The notes beneath the pieces were generated by a model. The model had not been told where the DNA came from, searched no databases, and saw only the letters and a program-made list of their open reading frames with translations. From the NCBI GenBank assembly GCA_902494515.1, contig CABUTS010000006.1:8994-72993 (forward strand): a DNA stretch of 64,000 nt, read 5' to 3'. Source of the DNA: an uncultured Muribaculaceae bacterium. GTDB taxonomy: Bacteria; Bacteroidota; Bacteroidia; Bacteroidales; Muribaculaceae. Positions 37,824 through 46,641 of this stretch are shown here, piece by piece (within the stretch, counting starts at the first letter, position 1; each line of letters begins with the position of its first letter). A program made the translations under genes and the position numbers.

Positions 37824-37904
37824 ATATTTGGGAGGCAGCGGCCGCCGGGAAAACCCTGAAAGGGGCGCCGGGGGGGGGAGCCTGAGAAGTGGCAGGATGG
37901 GGGA

Positions 37905-40397
37905 TTACTTGCTCTCGGACTTGTTCTTGCTGTGGTAGCCGTAGCCGTAACCATAGCCGTAACCGTAGCGCGACGAGAGACCGCCGATACGCGAAACATC
38001 GGTGCCGTTGAGGATAATCGCGATGTTGTGGTAGCGCTGGTTGTCGTAGAGTTCCTGAATGCGGGGGAGCATGTCGCGTTCGAGCACACCTGCACGGATG
38101 ATGAAGGCAGTCATATCGGCATGACGGTTGATGATCTTGGCGTCGGCGACAACCTCGACAGGCGGGCAGTCGAGAAGCACGTAATCATACTCGGTGCGGA
38201 GCTTGTCGAGCAGGCTCTTCAGGCGCGGCGAGTAGAGCAGTTCGGCGGGATTCGGGGGAATGGCTCCGACGGGGAGGACGTCGATGAAGTGGTCCTTCGG
38301 AGGATTGTTGGGGTCGATGCGCTTCGGGGGCTCGACGGGGCGGTGAACCAGAATCTGGTCGAGAGTGGCGTGGCCCGAGAGGTAAGCCGAAAGACCGGTC
38401 GACGGGGAGTTGACGAAGCTCGACAGGGAAGCCTTGCGAAGGTCAAGGTCGAGGACACAGACCTTCTTGTCCTTGATGGCGAGCACGGTGGCGAGGTTCA
38501 TGGCTACGAACGTCTTGCCGGAACCGGCGTTGGCGGAGGTGACCATGATGATGTGTGCGCCGTTGCTGTCCGCATCGGTCATCAGCTCGAGGTTGGTGCG
38601 GATAACACGGAACGCCTCGTTGATGGTGTTGCCGGAGCCCTTGCGCACCAGCACCACGCGACGATCTTTCTCGTCCTCGTGAGCCTTGCGGAGGCGCTGC
38701 AGGCCGGTGCGTTTGTGGTAGCCCAGAGGAATTTCGCCGATGAAAGGCACGGAGAGGTGCTCGAGGTCGCGGCGGCCGCGGACCTTGGTGTTGAACATCT
38801 CGATGAGGTAGATGACACCGGTGGGGAGGAGCAGGCCCAGCAGGACGGCCACCATCATGATGGCGCGGGGGTTGGGTGAAACCGGAACATTCGCGCCTGT
38901 AGGAGGTGTGATCACGCGGGTGTTGTAGGCGGTGAAGGCCTGCGAGAGCTCGTTCTCCTCACGCTTCTGGAGAAGGAAGAGATACAGAGCTTCCTTGACC
39001 TTCTGCTGACGCTCGACGCTGAGAAGGTAGCGGGCCTGAGTCGGGTTGGCCTGCAGACGCGAAGAGGCCATGGCCTCGTTTGTCTGGGCCGCGCGGATTC
39101 CGGCGTTGAGGGTCACGATATAGTTGTCGATTGACTGGAGCACGGCCTGACGGAGACCGTCAAGCTGGGCGTCCATGGTTACTACAAGGGGGTTGGAGGT
39201 CGAAGAGTTCTGCACCAGGTTGTTGCGCTGGAGGAGCATCTTGTTGTACTCCGAAATCTGCTGCTCGATGTTCAGGTTCTCGAGGCCGGAATTGGCGGGG
39301 AGAACGTTGAAGGAGTTCGCGGAGTTGCCCAGATAGTTGCGGATATAGCGGGCCATGCCGAGGCGGTTGTTGAGCTGGAGAACCTCGTCGGTGGCGGTGT
39401 TCGCGCGCTGGAAGTAAGCCTGGGCGGCAGCCTCGACGTCAGGCACCATGTGGGCCGACTTGAAGGATGAGATTTCGGAGTCGACGCCGCCGAGTTCCTC
39501 CTCGATCAGACCGAGACGATCCTTGATGAACTCCGAGGTGGAGACGGCAATGCGGTTCTTGTCGCGGATCCAGTTCTCGTTGTAAAGCTCGATGAGGGTG
39601 TTGAGGACATCCTCGGCGCGGGGGATGTTCACGTCGGTGTAGGTCAGGGAGATTACCGACGACCAGTCTTCGGGAATCTCAGCCTTCAGGCCGTTGAGGG
39701 CGTTGAGGGCGGCACCCTGAACCGAACCGCGGGACACGTTCAGAATCATCGGCTCCTTGATTTTGCCGGTGAACGAGGCGTTGGGAGCGTAGGCGATCTT
39801 GCCGGCGGGGGTGTCGATGGTGTCGAGCTTGTTGTAATTCGCGATGGTCACATCCTTATAGACAGGCTTGTCGCCGTCATCGGCGACACCGGCGATGCCA
39901 ATCTCGAGATCCGAGAGCACAGCCTTGCCATCGGGATACAGCGTGGCATGGAACTTGACCGTCTTTTCGTCAGCGATTCCGGGGAAAGAGAAGGTCACCG
40001 GAAGGGTCGGGCCATAGAGGGTCTTGGCGTAGAAGGGACCGTCGACGGAGTAATTGACATTGAGGCCCAGCTGCTTCACGACCTGATACATCAGGGTCGG
40101 GGAGGAGATGGAAATCACCTCGTTCTTGACGTTGGTGTTGGCTTGGAGGAAGCCCATACCGGAGAACTGCTGCCCGACGTCGCCGCCGGCCGAGCCGCCG
40201 ATATTGTCATCCTTGATCATCAGCGTAGCGCTGCGCTGATATACTTTCGGGGTCTTGAGAATCTGGTAAAATGCGAATCCGCAGCATACAGCCAGAGAAA
40301 TCACATACCAGTACCAGTGTGAGATGCACATCCAGAGGATGTCCTTGAAACTCACACCCTGTTCTACCTGAGAGGAGTTGTTGTCGTTTTCTTGCAC
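37905..40397 (-). CDS. Exopolysaccharide co-polymerase / tyrosine autokinase (Wzc-like)
   Basis: An 830-residue inner-membrane protein controlling polysaccharide chain length and export. Membrane helices near residues 29-47 (ISHWYWYVISLAVCCGFAFY) and 505-525 (RAIMMVAVLLGLLLPTGVIY) bracket a periplasmic Wzz-type domain. The cytoplasmic kinase has Walker A VTSANAGSGKTFVAMNLAT (about residue 620), Walker A' VCVLDLDLRKAS and Walker B VLLDCPPVEVVAD. The C-terminus is a Tyr cluster (SSRYGYGYGYGYGYHSKN), the autophosphorylation tail. It is the last gene of a three-gene operon. Confidence 0.92.
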   Translation of the reverse strand: MQENDNNSSQVEQGVSFKDILWMCISHWYWYVISLAVCCGFAFYQILKTPKVYQRSATLMIKDDNIGGSAGGDVGQQFSGMGFLQANTNVKNEVISISSPTLMYQVVKQLGLNVNYSVDGPFYAKTLYGPTLPVTFSFPGIADEKTVKFHATLYPDGKAVLSDLEIGIAGVADDGDKPVYKDVTIANYNKLDTIDTPAGKIAYAPNASFTGKIKEPMILNVSRGSVQGAALNALNGLKAEIPEDWSSVISLTYTDVNIPRAEDVLNTLIELYNENWIRDKNRIAVSTSEFIKDRLGLIEEELGGVDSEISSFKSAHMVPDVEAAAQAYFQRANTATDEVLQLNNRLGMARYIRNYLGNSANSFNVLPANSGLENLNIEQQISEYNKMLLQRNNLVQNSSTSNPLVVTMDAQLDGLRQAVLQSIDNYIVTLNAGIRAAQTNEAMASSRLQANPTQARYLLSVERQQKVKEALYLFLLQKREENELSQAFTAYNTRVITPPTGANVPVSPNPRAIMMVAVLLGLLLPTGVIYLIEMFNTKVRGRRDLEHLSVPFIGEIPLGYHKRTGLQRLRKAHEDEKDRRVVLVRKGSGNTINEAFRVIRTNLELMTDADSNGAHIIMVTSANAGSGKTFVAMNLATVLAIKDKKVCVLDLDLRKASLSSFVNSPSTGLSAYLSGHATLDQILVHRPVEPPKRIDPNNPPKDHFIDVLPVGAIPPNPAELLYSPRLKSLLDKLRTEYDYVLLDCPPVEVVADAKIINRHADMTAFIIRAGVLERDMLPRIQELYDNQRYHNIAIILNGTDVSRIGGLSSRYGYGYGYGYGYHSKNKSESK

Positions 40398-40432
40398 GGC
40401 AGAAAAAAAATTGGAAACTTGAATATTCGGAA

Positions 40433-41272
40433 TTACCAGTTCCTGATAAGAAGAATCACTGTGGTAACAAACGAAGCGATTGAAATCCAGAAGCTGGGGG
40501 TCTGGAAGGCGGAGCCGTTGGCGGTGGTGGTACGCTTGCGCAAGTCGTTGGGCTCGACGTAAATCACATCGTCCTGCTGAAGATAGTAGACGGGCGAGGA
40601 GAAGGTGGCCTGAGCGTTGGTGAGGTCCACGGTGTGGGCGACCTGACGACCGTCTTCCATTCGGAGTACAATGACGTTGTTGCGTTTGCCCTGGATGGTG
40701 AGGTCACCGGCGGCGGCGATGGCATCGAGCAAGGTGAACTGGTCACGTCCGATGGCAACCTTTCCTGGGTTGCTGACTTCGCCGAGGACACTGACGGTGC
40801 GGTTGAGGAACTCAACGATAACCGTGGGGTCCTTCACGAGGTTACGCTGGATAAGTTCTTTCTTGATGTATTCGGCCACCTGGGTTCGGCGCATCCCCTC
40901 GATGTGAAGTGTGCCGAGCACAGGGAAGTCGATATCGCCGTAGGAGTCTACGGTGTAGGAAGAGGATTCGTTGGAGTTGGAGCTGGAGCTACCGGGGGTG
41001 GAAATGGTAGCGGTCTGGATGTCGCCGATACGGCGGCTTGCCACGGGGAGGTTGAAGAGCGCGGCCAGCTGCGGGTCTTTGGAGTGGACTACGATCGAGA
41101 GGCGGTCGCCCGGCTTGACGAGAAGCTCGCTGGAGGGAGTCACCTCAAGGCGCTGACCGTTCGTAATGTCCTGAAAATAGGTGATATCCTTGGGAGTGCG
41201 GCAGGACGACAGGCTCGCCATGGCAATCAGGATTATACCTAACGCTTTAAAGAAGTTATTTCGCAATAGCAT
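40433..41272 (-). CDS. Polysaccharide export outer-membrane lipoprotein (Wza-like)
   Basis: A 279-residue lipoprotein; lipobox ASLSSC at about residue 24. The polysaccharide export domain follows (LLVKPGDRLSIVVHSKDPQL, YTVDSYGDIDFPVLGTLHIE) and an SLBB domain (VSVLGEVSNPGKVAIGRDQF, LLDAIAAAGDLTIQGKRNNV). A C-terminal hydrophobic helix (FWISIASFVTTVILLIRNW) would span the outer membrane. A Ser/Asn-rich insert (residues 92-105) lies in the first domain. It works with the Wzc-like kinase encoded 35 nt downstream. Confidence 0.9.
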   Translation of the reverse strand: MLLRNNFFKALGIILIAMASLSSCRTPKDITYFQDITNGQRLEVTPSSELLVKPGDRLSIVVHSKDPQLAALFNLPVASRRIGDIQTATISTPGSSSSNSNESSSYTVDSYGDIDFPVLGTLHIEGMRRTQVAEYIKKELIQRNLVKDPTVIVEFLNRTVSVLGEVSNPGKVAIGRDQFTLLDAIAAAGDLTIQGKRNNVIVLRMEDGRQVAHTVDLTNAQATFSSPVYYLQQDDVIYVEPNDLRKRTTTANGSAFQTPSFWISIASFVTTVILLIRNW

Positions 41273-41326
41273 ATTATGGTGTTGATTATTTCGGAATTTG
41301 ATGGCATCGGGTCCCGAGGATGGGGG

Positions 41327-42487
41327 TCAGTCGTAGCGGGCCGAAGGCTCGCCGCGGCGCTGGCGGGCGCGGATGGTGCGGGTCAGCAGGTAGTTGGCCA
41401 CCACCCATATAATCAGGTCGATGACCAGAATCATGAATGGGCCTACAGCCGGAGAGAGGACCATGTCGAGAGCCACAAGACCGGCCGAGAATCCCAGAAT
41501 AGAGATCATGGCAACGCGCTGACGAATGTTCAACGCCAGGAGTTTGTGGTGGATATGACAGCGGTCGGGCAGGAAGGGGGAATTGCCACGGAGGATGCGG
41601 TGCACAAACACGCGGACCACGTCGAGCGCGGGGACGGCCAGCGGCGCGAAGGCCAGCACAAGCACATCAGCTTGGAAGACTCCGACAGTGGGAAGGTTGG
41701 AAATTTCCATCGCCAGAAAGCTGAGGACGATACCGGTAGTCAGCGACCCGGTGTCGCCCATGAATATTTTCTTATGCTTGGCGGCGTTGCCGAAAACATT
41801 GTAGTAGAAGAACGGCACGAGGGTGCCGAGGCCGGCGAAGGCGATCAGGGCGTAGACCCACTGTCCGGCGGCAATCAGCACGAAGCCGTAGAAGGCCATG
41901 GCGATGCCGCTCAGGCCCGAAGCAAGGCCGTCGATGCCGTCGATGAGGTTGATGGCGTTGACAATGAATACAACCAGAAGCACCGTCAGCATATAGGACA
42001 GCACCATCGGGAGCTCCCCGATGCCGAGCATGCCGTGGAGGCTGTCGAGACGGACACCACCCATTGCCAGCAGCAGACCGGCAAGAATCTGGGCTACAAA
42101 TTTGGCGCGGTACTTTACACCGATGAGGTCATCGGCGAGGCCGACCACATACATCAGCATGATCGAGCATAGACCGAAACATAGCGGAATCGCATGACTT
42201 TCAACCGTCTGCGATTTCAGAACGGCCCCGACTGAGATTGAGCTCAAATCCGGATAGCTCTCACCGGTCAGCAGAACAATACCGGAAACAAGACAAAGCG
42301 AGAAAACCAGCGAAGGCATGAAGGCCATACCCCCAAGGCGGGGAATCGCCACTTTGTGAATTTTTCGTTCATCGGGTTCATCGAACAGGCGTTTGCGAAA
42401 AGCTATAAGCAGAATCTGCGGAATAATGATACCACAGAGCAGAGTGCTGACGCAAAATACAGCCAAGACAACGAGAATCCAGTGCAT
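41327..42487 (-). CDS. Undecaprenyl-phosphate sugar-1-phosphate transferase (WecA/MraY family)
   Basis: A 386-residue membrane enzyme with about ten helices that loads the first sugar phosphate onto the lipid carrier. Motifs in order: RKIHKVAIPRLGGMAFMP, VVGLADDLIGVKYRAK with the catalytic Asp pair, VNAINLIDGIDGLASGLSG, IFMGDTGSLTTG, and the HIHHK motif (DRCHIHHKLLALNIRQRVA) typical of WecA-type enzymes. The ATG at 42487 is chosen; a TTG two codons upstream is less likely. It is the first gene of the exopolysaccharide operon. Confidence 0.9.
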   Translation of the reverse strand: MHWILVVLAVFCVSTLLCGIIIPQILLIAFRKRLFDEPDERKIHKVAIPRLGGMAFMPSLVFSLCLVSGIVLLTGESYPDLSSISVGAVLKSQTVESHAIPLCFGLCSIMLMYVVGLADDLIGVKYRAKFVAQILAGLLLAMGGVRLDSLHGMLGIGELPMVLSYMLTVLLVVFIVNAINLIDGIDGLASGLSGIAMAFYGFVLIAAGQWVYALIAFAGLGTLVPFFYYNVFGNAAKHKKIFMGDTGSLTTGIVLSFLAMEISNLPTVGVFQADVLVLAFAPLAVPALDVVRVFVHRILRGNSPFLPDRCHIHHKLLALNIRQRVAMISILGFSAGLVALDMVLSPAVGPFMILVIDLIIWVVANYLLTRTIRARQRRGEPSARYD

Positions 42488-42591
42488 TTTCAAAAAAAAT
42501 TAGGTGCAGGGGAACCCTGGCGTAAAACAAAGGCAAAAAAAACTTACTATCAGACAGTTAGCTACAATTTACCCAATTCCAAGCATCATTT

Positions 42592-42672
42592 CGGTGCTTT
42601 AAATATATCAGCTAAAACATCAATACGGTGCTATTTCGGTGCAAAATTACAAAAAATTTGCCTAACTGACAA
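42592..42672 (-). promoter_or_regulatory. Promoter and repeat-bearing leader of the exopolysaccharide operon
   Basis: On the minus strand TTG (42670-42672), 20-nt spacer, TAATTTTG (42642-42649). The start of the leader (about 150 nt) contains GCACCG three times (42592-42597, 42626-42631, 42637-42642), twice as GCACCGAAAT. The other part of the 42488-42925 gap contains the speA promoter and no gene. Confidence 0.7.
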
Positions 42673-42831
42673 CATTTTTTTATCATTAACGGGACTTTTT
42701 GATATCAAAATACGGACTTTATGTGGTTGCGACGCATAGCTTAATTCACTCATTTCTACCTCATCCTGCCTAATCCGATATAAAAAGGGATAAAAAAACT
42801 CAACAGATGGGTCATTTTCCGAAAAATTCAT

Positions 42832-42839
42832 TAACTTTG
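42832..42839 (+). promoter_or_regulatory. -7 box of speA
   Basis: TAACTTTG, 86 nt before the start at 42926; no convincing -33 element. Confidence 0.5.
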
Positions 42840-42925
42840 CATGACGGTCCGCGCCCGGCGGTTTTCAGCCCGGAGCGGCCGGTATGTTCTGATTTTTTAA
42901 TCCAAATAATCCAAGATAGCCTGAA

Positions 42926-44827
42926 ATGAGAAAATGGCGAGTTGAAGACAGCGCCGAGCTTTACAACATCAACGGCTGGGGCCGTCAGTATTTTTCGGTC
43001 AACGAAAAGGGGAACATGACGGTGCAGCCGCGCCCCGATCTGGCACCGGTCGACATCCGCGAGGTGCTCGACGAGCTGCAGCTCAAGGACATCACCGCTC
43101 CGGTGCTGCTCCGCTTTCCCGACATCCTCGACAACCGCGTCGAGAAAATCTACAACTGCTTCCGCAAGGCTGCCGAAGAGTATGATTACCAGGGGCAGAA
43201 CTATGTGATTTACCCTATAAAGGTCAATCAGATGCGCCCGGTCGTGGAGGAGATTGTCAGCCACGGCAAGAAGTTCAACATCGGTCTGGAAGCCGGCTCG
43301 AAGCCTGAGCTCCACGCCGTGCTGGCCACGAACATCGACGAAAACGCCCTGATTATCTGCAACGGCTACAAGGACGAAAACTATATCGAACTGGCCCTGC
43401 TGGCCCAGAAGATGGGGCGCCGGATCATCTTAGTGGTGGAGAAGCCCAACGAGCTGAACCTCATCAAGGAGATTTCCAAACGCCTGAAAATCACCCCCGC
43501 AATCGGCGTGCGCATCAAGCTGGCCAACTCGGGTTCGGGCAAATGGGAGGAATCCGGCGGCGACCAGTCGAAGTTCGGTCTGGACTCCTCGGAGCTGCTC
43601 CAGGCCATCGATTTCCTCCAGAAAAACGACGCCATGAACTGGCTGCAGCTGATTCACTTCCATATCGGCAGCCAGATTACCAAGATCCGCCGCATCAAGA
43701 ACGCCCTGCGCGAGGCGATGCAGTTCTATGTACAGCTGTCGAAACTCGGTTTTTCAGTAAAGTACGTCGACATCGGCGGCGGCCTCGGCGTGGACTACGA
43801 CGGCACCCGTTCGTCGGCCTCCGAGAGTTCCATGAACTACTCCATCCAGGAGTATGCCAACGACGCAATCTATTCCATAGTAGACGTTTGCGAGAAGAAC
43901 GGACTTCCGCAGCCCGATATCGTCAACGAGAGCGGCCGCTCGCTGGCCGCCCACCACTCCGTGCTCATCATCGAGGCTCTCGAGGCCACCTCGCTCCCCC
44001 GCTGGCGCGAGGGGATCGACGACCTCCGCGGCGACGAGCATGAGCTGATCAAGGAACTTTACGACATCTGGGACGAAATCAACTCCAACAACCTCTTCGA
44101 GTCGTGGCACGACGCCATCCAGTGCCGCGAGGAGTCGCTGGACCTCTTCTCCATGGGGATGCTCGACCTGCGCAACCGCGCTCTGGCCGAAAAGCTCTTC
44201 TGGGAGATTGCCCGCGAGGTTGCCCAGACCACCGATTCGATGAAGCACCCGCCCGAGGAGCTGCGCAAGGTGTCCCGTATGCTCCCCGACAAATATTACT
44301 GCAACTTCTCTCTTTTCCAGTCGCTTACCGACTCCTGGGCCATAGACCAGCTGTTTCCCATCGTGCCGATCTCGCGTCTCGACGAGAAGCCGACGAAGAT
44401 AGCGACAATCCAGGACATGACCTGCGACTCCGACGGCAAAATCGCCCATTTCATCTCCCCGCAGGGGGTCACCAAGGCCCTGCCGGTCCACCCGCTGAAG
44501 CCCGGCGAGCCATACTACCTCGGGGTGTTCCTCGTGGGCGCATATCAGGAGATTTTAGGCGACATGCACAACCTGTTCGGCGACACCAACGCCGTGCATA
44601 TCTCCTGTTACAAAGACCATTACGAGATTGACCGCGTGATCGACGGCGAAACCGTGGCCGAGGTGCTTGACTACGTGCAGTACGACGCCAAGCGGCTGGT
44701 GCGCAACGTCGAAACCTGGGTCACAAAGGCCATGAAGGCAGGCAAAATCACCCCCGAGGAGGGACGCGAATTCCTTTCAAACTACCGCTCCGGGCTTTAT
44801 GGCTACACCTATCTTGAAAAAGACTGA
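42926..44827 (+). CDS. speA: Biosynthetic arginine decarboxylase
   Basis: A 633-residue PLP enzyme converting arginine to agmatine, the first step to putrescine and spermidine. YNINGWGRQYFSVNEKGN at the start, PLP Lys in YVIYPIKVNQMRPVVEEI (about residue 94), FHIGSQITKIRRIKNALREA, VDIGGGLGVDYDG, and NESGRSLAAHHSVLIIEAL are all SpeA motifs. Full length for the family. truA starts within its last 29 bases. Confidence 0.95.
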   Translation: MRKWRVEDSAELYNINGWGRQYFSVNEKGNMTVQPRPDLAPVDIREVLDELQLKDITAPVLLRFPDILDNRVEKIYNCFRKAAEEYDYQGQNYVIYPIKVNQMRPVVEEIVSHGKKFNIGLEAGSKPELHAVLATNIDENALIICNGYKDENYIELALLAQKMGRRIILVVEKPNELNLIKEISKRLKITPAIGVRIKLANSGSGKWEESGGDQSKFGLDSSELLQAIDFLQKNDAMNWLQLIHFHIGSQITKIRRIKNALREAMQFYVQLSKLGFSVKYVDIGGGLGVDYDGTRSSASESSMNYSIQEYANDAIYSIVDVCEKNGLPQPDIVNESGRSLAAHHSVLIIEALEATSLPRWREGIDDLRGDEHELIKELYDIWDEINSNNLFESWHDAIQCREESLDLFSMGMLDLRNRALAEKLFWEIAREVAQTTDSMKHPPEELRKVSRMLPDKYYCNFSLFQSLTDSWAIDQLFPIVPISRLDEKPTKIATIQDMTCDSDGKIAHFISPQGVTKALPVHPLKPGEPYYLGVFLVGAYQEILGDMHNLFGDTNAVHISCYKDHYEIDRVIDGETVAEVLDYVQYDAKRLVRNVETWVTKAMKAGKITPEEGREFLSNYRSGLYGYTYLEKD

Positions 44828-45680
44828 TTGTTTGGACGAGGCTGATCGCTCGGAAACGACTGATTCCCGGGAGATTAACCGCTACTTCATGCGGCTGGCC
44901 TACCGCGGGGAAAATTTCCACGGCTGGCAGCGTCAGCCGGGCGACGTCACTGTGCAGCAGGTTGTGGAAGAGGCGCTTGCGCGGGTTTTCCGTCTGCCGG
45001 AAGTGGCGGTGACGGGTGCCGGGCGCACCGATGCGGGGGTCAACGCCTCCTGTATGTGGGCGCATTTCGATCTGCCGGCTCCAGCAGCCGAAGGCCCGGC
45101 GTCCGCAGCGGGCAAACCGTTTCCCGACCCCGCCGGGAACGACCGGCTGATTCACTCGCTCAACTGCATGCTGGCTCCCGACGTGGTGATTTTCGAGATT
45201 GTCAGGGTGCATTCCGAAGCACACGCGCGGTTCGACGCCACCAGCCGCAGCTACCGTTATTACGCTCATACCCAACGCAATCCGTTCGTGCGCGAGCTCT
45301 CCTGGCTGGCCCCTCCGGGTCTTGACTTCGATGCTATGAACCGCGCCGCAGCCATCCTGCTCGAAGTCAGCGACTTCACCTCATTCTCGAAACTCCACAC
45401 CGACACCAAGACGAACATCTGCCGCGTCAGCCATGCCGTCTGGCGGCAGCTCGACGCAAGCCGCTGGGTGTTCGAGATCACCGCTGACCGCTTCCTGCGC
45501 AATATGGTGCGCGCCGTGGTCGGCACACTCGTGGAGGTCGGCCGCGGCAAGCTGTCAATCCAGGGGTTCCGCGACATCATCGACCGCCGCAACCGCTGCG
45601 CCGCCGGCACATCCATGCCCCCCGGCCCCCTCTTCCTCCATGACATAACCTATCCCTACCCCCTTGGGAAACTTCTTTAG
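44799..45680 (+). CDS. truA: tRNA pseudouridine synthase A
   Basis: A 293-residue enzyme modifying positions 38-40 of tRNA. The catalytic Asp is in VTGAGRTDAGVNASCMWAHF (about residue 73). RYFMRLAYRGENFHGWQRQP and FLRNMVRAVVGTLVEVGRGK are conserved. The ATG at 44799 overlaps speA by 29 nt and adds about 28 residues; the later ATG at 44889 (MRLAYRGENFHGWQ) cannot be excluded. A region of about 20 residues rich in Ala/Pro (APAAEGPASAAGKPF) after the catalytic loop is an insert. Confidence 0.9.
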   Translation: MATPILKKTDCLDEADRSETTDSREINRYFMRLAYRGENFHGWQRQPGDVTVQQVVEEALARVFRLPEVAVTGAGRTDAGVNASCMWAHFDLPAPAAEGPASAAGKPFPDPAGNDRLIHSLNCMLAPDVVIFEIVRVHSEAHARFDATSRSYRYYAHTQRNPFVRELSWLAPPGLDFDAMNRAAAILLEVSDFTSFSKLHTDTKTNICRVSHAVWRQLDASRWVFEITADRFLRNMVRAVVGTLVEVGRGKLSIQGFRDIIDRRNRCAAGTSMPPGPLFLHDITYPYPLGKLL

Positions 45681-45727
45681 GGCAAAGCCTCTATATTAAA
45701 CCTTTTGATTTCCAGCAATTTCCATCT

Positions 45728-46594
45728 ATGATGCGCGACCCCGTGACAAACCGCCCCGACTCGTTCGACGGTATCGACAAAATTTTCTCCGCTTCCTACT
45801 TTCTGACTCCCGGCGAATGTAACCCCGAGCAGCGGATGCCGCTTACCCTTCTGATCAACAGACTGATCGAGGTCGCCACGCTCCACGCCAACCAGGTCGG
45901 AATCGGCTGGGAATACCTCAAACGCGACAACCAGACATGGGTGCTGTCGCGTGTGGCCGTGGAGATGCGCCGTTATCCCGGCGTGAACTCCAACTACCGG
46001 ATTTCCACCTGGATAACATCGATCAACCGCCTGTTTTCGGAGCGCAATTTCGAGATTGCCGACGCCGACACCGGCGAGGTAATCGGCTACGCCCGCACCA
46101 TCTGGGCCGTCCTCGACGTCACCACCCGCCAGGCCGGCGACATCTCCCGCATGACCTGGGTCGTGGACCTCATCCCCGACAAGGATTGCCCCATCGCCGC
46201 CCCCTCGCGCCTCCGCCCGGTCACCTCCCCCGCCAACCCCACCCCGGCGAATCCGGATGGACTGTTGTCCGAGCCTGCGGCTCGGACCTCGGAATCCTTC
46301 CGTGTTGCGCACTACCGCTTCCAATACACCGACCTGGACTTCAACCGCCATGTCAACTCCTCGCGCTACATCGAACTGCTGATGAACCAGTGGTCGCTCC
46401 CCTTCCATGATGCCAACCGCCTGACCCGCTTCGAGATAGCCTACATCCACGAAGCCCGCTACGACGAGGAAGCCACCCTCAGCCTCCTCACCACCCCCAT
46501 TCCCGACACAGAGCGCTTCGAAACCCGCGCCGAGCTCCTCGACCCCGCCGGCCAGCCGATTCTCCGCTCGCTCCTCCAGTTCTCCCCGCGTTAA
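45728..46594 (+). CDS. Acyl-ACP thioesterase
   Basis: A 288-residue double hot-dog protein that releases fatty acids from acyl carrier protein. The first domain has ATLHANQVGIGWEYL and WVLSRVAVEMRRYP; the second has TDLDFNRHVNSSRYIELLMN, the catalytic D-x-N-x-H-V-N signature, near residue 213. ANPTPANPDGLLSEPAA forms a flexible linker. Matches the FatA/acyl-ACP thioesterase family. The gene lies 47 nt after truA in the same direction. Confidence 0.88.
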   Translation: MMRDPVTNRPDSFDGIDKIFSASYFLTPGECNPEQRMPLTLLINRLIEVATLHANQVGIGWEYLKRDNQTWVLSRVAVEMRRYPGVNSNYRISTWITSINRLFSERNFEIADADTGEVIGYARTIWAVLDVTTRQAGDISRMTWVVDLIPDKDCPIAAPSRLRPVTSPANPTPANPDGLLSEPAARTSESFRVAHYRFQYTDLDFNRHVNSSRYIELLMNQWSLPFHDANRLTRFEIAYIHEARYDEEATLSLLTTPIPDTERFETRAELLDPAGQPILRSLLQFSPR

Positions 46595-46605
46595 TTTTTT
46601 TTATA

Positions 46606-46636
46606 TTGCAAAATTGCGCCGAAATTCGTAATTTTG
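46606..46636 (+). promoter_or_regulatory. Promoter of menA, close to leaderless
   Basis: TTG (46606-46608), 20-nt spacer, TAATTTTG (46629-46636). The ATG at 46642 begins only 6 nt after the box, where transcription is expected to start. Confidence 0.75.
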
Positions 46637-46641
46637 CAGTA

